Under the pieces are notes generated by a model that did no database searches, was not told the DNA's origin, and worked only from the letters and a program-made list of their open reading frames with translations. Below, piece by piece: positions 15,519 through 21,047 of a stretch of DNA of 24,241 nucleotides (positions are counted from its first letter, which is position 1; every line of letters starts with the position of its first letter). Made by a program: the position numbers and the translations under genes. The stretch comes from Firmicutes bacterium UBA5388 (GTDB taxonomy: Bacteria; Bacillota; UBA4882; UBA10575), in contig DHOO01000008.1 of assembly GCA_002409975.1 (NCBI GenBank), positions 5,221 through 29,461 on the forward strand. Reading direction: 5' to 3'.

Positions 15519-16007
15519 TTAAAAGCTTTCCTTAACACCATTAACAGGTATTAAGATAAAACCAGTTTTCTTCAAAATATAAAGTATCACTGCATAATAA
15601 ATAATATTTATTAGACAAAACAGAGTAGAAAATAAAAACGAGGCCAATATTTGAGGAGCGTCAATGCCCATCAACGCAAAAAACCACATATTAATGGTAT
15701 CAAGGATAATTGCAAAGGAAAAATGAAAGAGATCACAAATAATGACCATGTAAAAGTTAAGCCTAAAAAAGAGTTTTAATAACGCGATATTGATAATAAA
15801 AAGAATGATGGTATGAATTCCAACTGGAATCTCCCAAAGGGGAAATAATACCTCTCGCAGCAAAAAGGTAGCTAGTCCAAATAAGAAGCTGAACAAAAAG
15901 AACTGTCTTCTTTTAGCTTGATGACCAATCAGTCGCAGACTAATTTTACTTAGAAAAAAACTTTCTATTATATAATAACTAAACTTAACTATCGGTTTTA
16001 GTATCAT
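15519..16007 (-). CDS. Multi-pass membrane protein, paralogue of the 16943-17437 product; receptor-like without a kinase
   Basis: A 162-residue, very hydrophobic protein with about five membrane segments (near 8-25, 37-58, 63-84, 86-112 and 124-150). It is clearly homologous to the protein at 16943-17437. Shared blocks are FGLATFLLREVLF / FGLSTFLLRDLVF, then PVGIHTIILFIINI / PLGLHTMILFLLNI, ICDL, and a C-terminal LKK. Layout and the P-x-G-x-HT-x-I motif recall, to my eye, the N-terminal sensor region of AgrC/GHKL-type histidine kinases, but no kinase domain follows. I chose ATG 16005-16007 because GGGGAG lies six bases upstream. An ATG six codons earlier has no ribosome site. Last gene of the operon, 52 bp after the HD-GYP gene. 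Function unknown; a peptide-sensing role is inference from context. Confidence 0.75.
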   Translation of the reverse strand: MILKPIVKFSYYIIESFFLSKISLRLIGHQAKRRQFFLFSFLFGLATFLLREVLFPLWEIPVGIHTIILFIINIALLKLFFRLNFYMVIICDLFHFSFAIILDTINMWFFALMGIDAPQILASFLFSTLFCLINIIYYAVILYILKKTGFILIPVNGVKESF

Positions 16008-16059
16008 TCTTTTCTCCCCATACAAATATTTTCGATTTTTTCATATCGTGTCCCAAGCA

Positions 16060-16950
16060 TTAGTTCACTACCTGCCAAGGTTCCAAACCTCTCCGCAGCA
16101 TCTTTACATCCCCATGATCCTTAACACGAAGTTCAATCTGATGCAAATTTTTAATCCCTAGAGCTATTAGTGCTTTAGCACATTCTGGGCAGAATTGCTT
16201 TCCTGAAAGTCTTAGAACCTCGTTTACAGCCTCTTCCATAGAATGTGCCGGACGATAGGGGCGGTTACTTGTCATCGCATCTAAAGCATCTGCCACTGCA
16301 AAAATACGAGCGGCAAGAGGTATCTTTTCACTTTTTAACCCCAGTGGATAACCGCTACCATCATAATGTTCATGATGGAGTAAAATAATATGAGCAGCCG
16401 ATTCTAAGAAATCAATCTGTTTCACAATCTCGTACCCTAATTCCGGATGGCGTTTGATCGCTTCCCATTCCTGCGGTTGGAGTTTGGTTTTTTTTAAAAG
16501 GATACTATCAGGAACACCAATTTTCCCGATATCATGAAGAAACCCCGCCCAGGCAAGTTTTTGTAACTCCTCTTGTCCAAGCCCCATTTTTTCGGCAATG
16601 GCAGTAGCATAACCAACCACCCGCGCTGAGTGACCCCAGGTTTCGTGATCCCGATAATCCAGCGCATAAGCCAGCGCTTTAAGAGTACCTTCATAGGTTT
16701 TGTTTAATTTTTGAATATATTGTTTTTGAAGATCATTTTTTTCTTGGATTTCTTTATTTAAATTTAACACGTTGTGACGAAAAAACAAAATAATTAAAGT
16801 TAAAACGGAAGTAATTAAAGCAAAATAGATAAAGTATTCTTGGTTAGAGATATCTTTACGTAATAATATTTCCCAATAAAAAAAGTAGGAACCAAACAAA
16901 AAAGTTAAACAGATCAAAACCAATTCGAAAATTAGTAGTTTTTTATTCAT
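16060..16950 (-). CDS. Membrane-anchored HD-GYP c-di-GMP phosphodiesterase
   Basis: A 296-residue protein with two membrane helices (about 5-22 and 40-58) separated by a short extracytoplasmic loop. A roughly 25-residue coiled linker (NKEIQEKNDLQKQYIQKLNK) follows, then a complete HD-GYP domain (about 90-280). Catalytic residues are intact: HDIGK (139-143), RHPE (167-170), HHEHYDGSGYP (192-202) and the Asp of AVADALDAMTS (221). An active enzyme hydrolysing c-di-GMP to pGpG or GMP is expected. There is no PAS, GAF or HAMP domain, so the signal must come through the membrane part or a partner. The ATG overlaps the end of the upstream membrane protein gene by eight bases, with AGGAA as ribosome site. 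It lies between the two receptor-like paralogues in one operon. Confidence 0.88.
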   Translation of the reverse strand: MNKKLLIFELVLICLTFLFGSYFFYWEILLRKDISNQEYFIYFALITSVLTLIILFFRHNVLNLNKEIQEKNDLQKQYIQKLNKTYEGTLKALAYALDYRDHETWGHSARVVGYATAIAEKMGLGQEELQKLAWAGFLHDIGKIGVPDSILLKKTKLQPQEWEAIKRHPELGYEIVKQIDFLESAAHIILLHHEHYDGSGYPLGLKSEKIPLAARIFAVADALDAMTSNRPYRPAHSMEEAVNEVLRLSGKQFCPECAKALIALGIKNLHQIELRVKDHGDVKMLRRGLEPWQVVN

Positions 16951-17437
16951 GGCTGTTCATTCCTGTCAATTTGCTGATCGGTAGTAGAACTATTTTTCGC
17001 TTTTTTAAAAGGTAGACAATTACAATAATTACTAATAAATTAAGCCATCCATATAAATATGATATTGCCCCGGAATTTATAATATGGGCCATTGAAATAC
17101 CAACAAAGCTAAATAAATTTAAGATAACAATCTCAACTAGGATAATGGTGAAAAAGTAGACTAGATCACATATCACTGCTGCTAAAAAGGGTAGTTTGAA
17201 AATAACAAGCAAAAAAATTATGTTAAGCAAAAACAGGATCATAGTATGAAGTCCCAGTGGTAAGGGGAGTAAATTAAAAACGAGATCACGCAACAAAAAA
17301 GTACTTAAGCCAAAAGAAAAGCCAAAAATCAATATACTTTTGTTCTTAGCTTTAATCCCTAAAAATGTAAACGAAGCTAAACAGAGGATAAGCCCTTCTG
17401 GTATGTAGTAGAGTAGTTTTAGAAAAATCGCATTCAT
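16943..17437 (-). CDS. Multi-pass membrane protein, first gene of the HD-GYP operon; receptor-like without a kinase
   Basis: A 164-residue protein with about five membrane segments (near 8-27, 34-55, 60-80, 83-110 and 126-150) and a short basic C-terminus (LKKRKIVLLPISKLTG). It is the paralogue of the 15519-16007 product and almost the same length, sharing FGLSTFLLRD, PLGLHTMILFLLNI and ICDL. The frame is open further upstream to 17584, but that extension runs through a repeat copy; AAGGAG seven bases before ATG 17435-17437 fixes the start. It overlaps the HD-GYP start, so the two proteins are made together and may form a complex. Agr genes lie directly upstream. I do not recognise a named family. 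Confidence 0.75.
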   Translation of the reverse strand: MNAIFLKLLYYIPEGLILCLASFTFLGIKAKNKSILIFGFSFGLSTFLLRDLVFNLLPLPLGLHTMILFLLNIIFLLVIFKLPFLAAVICDLVYFFTIILVEIVILNLFSFVGISMAHIINSGAISYLYGWLNLLVIIVIVYLLKKRKIVLLPISKLTGMNSHE

Positions 17438-17530
17438 GTTTAACTCCTTGTTCGACCTATTTATGCTACCCCTATATTCAACTGTTACAGTGTAAAAGAT
17501 ATTTTTCTTAGAAAATCCTAGGTTTAATTC

Positions 17531-17590
17531 ACCGGTTTCGATTCCCTTCATTTCACGTGGGCGCTCGGTAGCCAGCGTGAACAACTTGTT
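17531..17590 (+). repeat. Interspersed repeat, module 2, copy E
   Basis: The 3' part of module 2: GATTCCCTTCATTTCACGTG, then CTCGGTAGCCAGCGTGAAC. The first ~15 bp of the module are not recognisable. It lies in the leader of the HD-GYP operon. Confidence 0.7.
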
Positions 17591-17706
17591 GCATCAAGAT
17601 TAATTTTTGCTTTTGTTTTGGGAAATGCATAATCTGTTACAATTTTAAATTAAGGTAAGGATCTAATTAATTTTGTCATAATTAACCTTGACACCATCTT
17701 TAAGTA

Positions 17707-17825
17707 AGGGAATTGCATAATTACCTCAAGCTTATATTTAACCACAATATATAGTGTTTAGCTGATATTAGGCTATCAATATATTGTGATTAAATCTTAA
17801 ACAATTGAATTATGCAATTCCTTAA
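17707..17825 (-). repeat. Long inverted repeat (hairpin) downstream of agrD
   Basis: The arms are roughly 17707-17753 and 17778-17825. The base of the stem is 14 perfect pairs, GGAATTGCATAATT with AATTATGCAATTCC. The upper stem is 17 pairs, ATTTAATCACAATATAT with ATATATTGTGGTTAAAT, with one G-U. An unpaired internal part of about 12 bases lies between. The 26-base loop holds TTGATAGCCTA at its edge, complementary to TAGGCTATCAA inside agrD. No U tract follows either arm, so it is not a simple terminator. It could be a regulatory RNA structure of the agrBD transcript or a hairpin-type miniature element. The rest of 17438-17843 holds a repeat copy and no gene. Confidence 0.75.
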
Positions 17826-17843
17826 AGTATAAATTGTGTTAAC

Positions 17844-17963
17844 TTACTGAAATCTTTTCGGTAAGTTCGGTTGATAGCCTATAAATGCACATGCAGAAAC
17901 AGAAGAAACTGCCGCAAATAGAAATAAAAGTGACGCCATAAGACGTAAAATATTTTTCTTCAT
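17844..17963 (-). CDS. agrD: AgrD-like cyclic lactone autoinducer peptide precursor
   Basis: A 39-residue precursor. The N-terminal part MKKNILRLMASLLFLFAAV is a basic, hydrophobic leader. The core is SACAFIGYQPNLPKRFQ: Cys25 followed by four residues and then a Pro-containing tail ending in Pro-Lys, the layout of AgrD. Aligning with the Staphylococcus aureus precursor, where CDFIM is followed by DEVEVPK, predicts a thiolactone ring Cys25-Ala-Phe-Ile-Gly29 and cleavage before Tyr30. YQPxxPK tails are common in clostridial AgrD peptides. The ATG overlaps the agrB stop (ATGA) with GGGAAGGTG upstream. A short hairpin, AACTTAC...GTAAGTT, covers the last codons and stop. Confidence 0.88.
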   Translation of the reverse strand: MKKNILRLMASLLFLFAAVSSVSACAFIGYQPNLPKRFQ

Positions 17964-18589
17964 GATCGCACCTTCCCTTCTTTTTTCGTTCCCAAGTTAC
18001 TAAGCTGTTTATATATGTGAAAACCTGATGGTGTCAAGGTTACCCCTTGCCATAAAAAGCCTAAAGCGCTCGCCACTACTAAATCTTTGTGCTCAAATTG
18101 CACTAACAACATGACCAACATTAACCAGAGCCCAGTAAATACTAACCCAAGAAGCTTAAACCTCCTCTTTTGCTCAGAGCGAAGGGGACGCTCTTTGACC
18201 TCAGCTGGGGCAAATTTTTGCACTAGTATTAGGTTAAGAATAAAACAACAGAGTAAAAAAAGTATTAGCCACCTTTCCGGGAAATTCGGGCTGATATATT
18301 TCCCTACCAAGCCAAAAACCGTAGGAAGTAAAGAAGAAATAAACATACACCTCCACGGTGCAGATAAGTGTGCGCCCCCAGTTACCGAACGAAAGAAAAC
18401 TGCAGTTAAAGCTGCAGTTACGCCAAGTTTTAACACCCCAAAAATCCAGCAAAAAAAGCTTAAAAAAAAGAAATTAAATAAAAGTAACAATAAGGAAATA
18501 ATTGAATATTCAATAACTTCAGCTTGCTCCTCATTTAAAATTAAGTTATCTTTAAACCATAGGGTTATCTTTTTAGCTAATTTCTCCAT
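17960..18589 (-). CDS. agrB: AgrB-like accessory gene regulator protease
   Basis: A membrane cysteine endopeptidase of about 209 residues that removes the C-terminal tail of AgrD and closes the thiolactone ring. The catalytic pair is in FRSVTGGAHLSAPWRC, a GG-x-His and, seven residues on, a Cys (about His74 and Cys81 from this start), matching the His/Cys of staphylococcal AgrB. About five or six membrane segments follow the amphipathic N-terminus. I chose ATG 18587-18589 with AGAGG nine bases upstream; two TTG codons directly before it are too close to the ribosome site. agrD overlaps its stop. No agrC or agrA is found in the window. Confidence 0.92.
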   Translation of the reverse strand: MEKLAKKITLWFKDNLILNEEQAEVIEYSIISLLLLLFNFFFLSFFCWIFGVLKLGVTAALTAVFFRSVTGGAHLSAPWRCMFISSLLPTVFGLVGKYISPNFPERWLILFLLCCFILNLILVQKFAPAEVKERPLRSEQKRRFKLLGLVFTGLWLMLVMLLVQFEHKDLVVASALGFLWQGVTLTPSGFHIYKQLSNLGTKKEGKVRS

Positions 18590-18662
18590 CAACAAAAACC
18601 TCTAAAATTCAACATTTTCTCTAAATATGTTTCGACGTTTGGAGAAAGATACCTGCTCGTTT

Positions 18663-18692
18663 TTTATATTTTTCCTGTTTCAACTCATCCAA
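18663..18692 (-). promoter_or_regulatory. Possible promoter of agrBD
   Basis: On the minus strand TTGGAT (18687-18692), 18 bases, TATAAA (18663-18668), about 75 bases before agrB. It overlaps the last codons of the ferredoxin gene, so read-through from that operon is an alternative. Confidence 0.4.
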
Positions 18693-18990
18693 ATTGCTTG
18701 GTAGGAAAATATTTTTCAACTCTTCCCCCCTTATTTTTGCTAACCCAATTTATCTTCTTTTGTCCTTGATAAGGGCAAAGCGTTCCCCCATAATCAGCGC
18801 TGGAATATGGAAGTTTAGGAGAGAGGGCTTCGAAAAGACAACACTTCACACAAGCCATACACTGCCAACATTCTCTTGAGCTACGGATAGATACTTTTTC
18901 TTCTTGATCCAGGTAAAGTAGATCGCCTGGACAGATCTGAACGCATTCTCCGCAACCAATACATTGTTCTCTTTTGATCCAAACTCCCAT
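18685..18990 (-). CDS. AprB-like 2[4Fe-4S] ferredoxin subunit
   Basis: A 101-residue electron-transfer protein with two cluster motifs: CIGCGECVQICPGDLLYLD (about 9-27) and CWQCMACVKCC (about 42-52). The second is the CW-x-C-x-x-C form found in the beta subunit of adenylylsulfate reductase rather than in plain ferredoxins. The start was moved to ATG 18988-18990, which has GGAAGGAG seven bases upstream; a longer frame to 19032 lacks a ribosome site. It follows the AprA-like flavoprotein by 57 bp and should be its electron-carrying partner. The roughly 45 residues after the clusters are shorter than the tail I expect in a true AprB. Confidence 0.8.
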   Translation of the reverse strand: MGVWIKREQCIGCGECVQICPGDLLYLDQEEKVSIRSSRECWQCMACVKCCLFEALSPKLPYSSADYGGTLCPYQGQKKINWVSKNKGGRVEKYFPTKQFG

Positions 18991-19047
18991 CTTTTTTCTC
19001 CTTCCATCTTTAAGCTTATTACCAGCCAGCATCTTGGTTGCTCCCTA

Positions 19048-20748
19048 TTAGATAAGTTGGTGATAAGGACGTTCTATCATTTCAATTGCACCGTTATGGT
19101 TTCGCCTACTATTTATAAATTTCCTCCAGTGCAGGTCACATCTTTCCGGATAATCTACTCTTGTTTGAAAACCTGGCCACCTAGTCTCTCTCCGGTACAA
19201 AAGGTGTTCCACTGTCACCTTGGCAACATCTAGCAAATCAAGCACCTCATGGGCTTTCATTAATTGGTGACTATTCTTGGCGAGCAGATAAGATACTTGA
19301 TCGTTTAGTTGAGAAAGATCTTCTTTAGCCCTAAGTAGTCTAGGCTCACTTAGTTCATAGCGACAAGAGATTCCACCCGCATATTCCTCCATAATTTTTT
19401 GCAGCCTCTCTTCCATCTCCCATGGTTCAATTCCTGTTAAACCCCGACGGTATCGCTCTAAGGGAGCAAAGACGCGTTGTTCTTCAAGGAAAATTCCTGC
19501 CATTAGCTCATGATCGCCCACCACTGACGTTAACTGGTCAACAATCGTCTCTCCAGCAATTATGGCTTCCGCCCAGCTACCACCAATATATTTCGAAGGA
19601 TAACCCCCCGCTACGTCTCCACAGGCATAAACTCCCCCTATAGTAGTACGCCTTTCCTGATCAATCCAATAGCCAGCTTGACCATGTCCACCCACAATAT
19701 AAGGTTCCGTGCTGGAAATTTCTACTGGTTTTTTCTCCGGTTCGACCCCATTAGTGACCCAGTAAAGAACAGTTGCCGGATTCTCATTTAGGTAAGATTC
19801 TTTCAACTCTCTAACCTGTTTATCTGTTAATTGCCGGGTTTCTAAAAAACATGGCCCCCGACCTTCTTTAAGCTCCTGAAGATAAGCAAATAAGGAAAGG
19901 CAAGAGGGAAAAGGAAGATCTGAAACAGTATCATTTTTACTGGTCAGATATTGCTGTCCATATGAATTGAGCAAGTATGCGCCACAATCTCGAGTCAATA
20001 TGCTAATCGAACTTGCCACATCTTTAATGGTTAGAGCAATAAAACGCATTTCAAAACTGGTCATCTCCGCTCCAGCCCTAATTCCCATGGCATAACCACT
20101 ACCCGTATTGAACGGGGAATACCAGATCTGATGGTGACCATCAACCGGATTACGAGACCGATAAAGTCCAGCACATCCTCCCGTTGTACATAGAATAGTA
20201 CTAGCTTTTATGATATAAAAGCAGGCATCCCTAACCCCTATCCCAGCTACACCAATCACTCTACCTTCTTTTGAAAGCAAATAATTAGTGGCAGCAACAC
20301 GGTTTAAAACCTTTACTTCTTTCTCCTTCACTTTCTCGGCCAACAGGGGTTTTAATTTTTCCCCATCAACCTTAATTCCCCAGCGACCATGAGGAAGATA
20401 AGCTCCATTAGCGTTTTTAAGGATCGATAAGCCCCATCTCTCGACCTTTTCTACTACTTCATTTAGCCTTTTTGCCGCCGAAAGAACCAGGTCTTCCCGG
20501 ACTAACCCTCTTGCTTCATGCCGAATATCTTTTAGAAAACTTTCAGGAGTCTCTCCTGGATGGAGATAAGCTTTAATTACATTAACTCCTGCCGCCAGGC
20601 AGCCACTCCTCCTGATATCGGCTTTTTCCATAATAATAACCCTTGCTGTAGGAGCCTGTTCTTTAATTGTTACTGCCGCTAAACAGCCCGCAGTTCCACC
20701 CCCTATAATCACTACCTCTGCTTCAAAATGAACTCTCTCTGGACCCAT
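19048..20748 (-). CDS. AprA-like FAD-dependent oxidoreductase
   Basis: A 566-residue flavoprotein of the fumarate reductase/adenylylsulfate reductase family. The FAD-binding start EVVIIGGGTAGCLAA is at 11-25. Blocks typical of AprA are CTTGGCAGLYRSRN (187-200), WYSPFNTGSGYAMG (209-222) and VGGHGQAGYW (352-361), where His355 corresponds to the active-site His region of AprA. GGVYACGDVAGG (371-382) closes the FAD site. It probably acts with the ferredoxin subunit encoded next. AprA itself reduces APS to sulfite and AMP, but no ATP sulfurylase or Qmo genes are nearby, so an APS substrate is unproven; a related fumarate-reductase-type reaction is possible. AGGAGGAG lies five bases before the ATG, directly against repeat copy D. 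Confidence 0.78.
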   Translation of the reverse strand: MGPERVHFEAEVVIIGGGTAGCLAAVTIKEQAPTARVIIMEKADIRRSGCLAAGVNVIKAYLHPGETPESFLKDIRHEARGLVREDLVLSAAKRLNEVVEKVERWGLSILKNANGAYLPHGRWGIKVDGEKLKPLLAEKVKEKEVKVLNRVAATNYLLSKEGRVIGVAGIGVRDACFYIIKASTILCTTGGCAGLYRSRNPVDGHHQIWYSPFNTGSGYAMGIRAGAEMTSFEMRFIALTIKDVASSISILTRDCGAYLLNSYGQQYLTSKNDTVSDLPFPSCLSLFAYLQELKEGRGPCFLETRQLTDKQVRELKESYLNENPATVLYWVTNGVEPEKKPVEISSTEPYIVGGHGQAGYWIDQERRTTIGGVYACGDVAGGYPSKYIGGSWAEAIIAGETIVDQLTSVVGDHELMAGIFLEEQRVFAPLERYRRGLTGIEPWEMEERLQKIMEEYAGGISCRYELSEPRLLRAKEDLSQLNDQVSYLLAKNSHQLMKAHEVLDLLDVAKVTVEHLLYRRETRWPGFQTRVDYPERCDLHWRKFINSRRNHNGAIEMIERPYHQLI

Positions 20749-20758
20749 TAAACTCCTC

Positions 20759-20876
20759 CTCTCGTCGCTGGTCGCTCGTCACTCGTAGCGAATGATAGCC
20801 TTTGTAGGCAGTTCCGCATGAAAGCCATATTTTCATCACTTCACTTGTGCGGGCGGTAGCCAGCGTGAGCGACTAC
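20759..20876 (+). repeat. Interspersed repeat, module 1 + spacer + module 2, copy D
   Basis: Module 1 (20759-20806: CTCGTCGCTGGTCGCTCGTC...GAATGATAGCCTTTG), a spacer TAGGCAGTTCCGCATGAA also found at about 5337-5355, then module 2 (20819-20876, ending GTGAGCGACTACTG). It shows the most compact complete form of the element and is the reference for the others. It abuts the aprA-like gene's ribosome site, so that gene's promoter is inside or beyond it. Confidence 0.8.
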
Positions 20877-20964
20877 TGAAATTCTATTCCCGGAAAGGAT
20901 AATAAATGTTTAAACTCAATGGCCCATGAGAAGCTAATAGTAAATTCACTATTAAGAAGCCGAT

Positions 20965-20992
20965 CAAAAAAGAATCCGAGATCCCGGATTCT
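20965..20992 (-). terminator. Terminator of the OLE-oapA-dxs operon
   Basis: A perfect 8-bp stem, AGAATCCG (20971-20978) / CGGATTCT (20985-20992), has a 6-base loop. On the minus strand it is followed by TTTTTT. It lies about 55 bp past the dxs stop and is the clearest intrinsic terminator in the window. Confidence 0.88.
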
Positions 20993-21047
20993 AATTAGTC
21001 TATTGATTTATCTTCTAGAAACAACCAATCAATTCGTTAAATCGACC

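Noticed and set aside
17438..17584. N-terminal extension of the first receptor-like membrane protein to 17584.
   Set aside because: The extension translates a repeat copy and non-hydrophobic sequence. The AAGGAG-preceded ATG at 17437 gives a protein matching its paralogue in length.
15900..17700. A c-di-GMP riboswitch near the HD-GYP operon.
   Set aside because: I looked for the GEMM-type core sequences in the leader and found nothing convincing.
18087..18605. A 172-residue plus-strand frame opposite agrB.
   Set aside because: Lys/Ser/Asn-rich antisense translation of a hydrophobic gene, with no ribosome site or recognisable domain.
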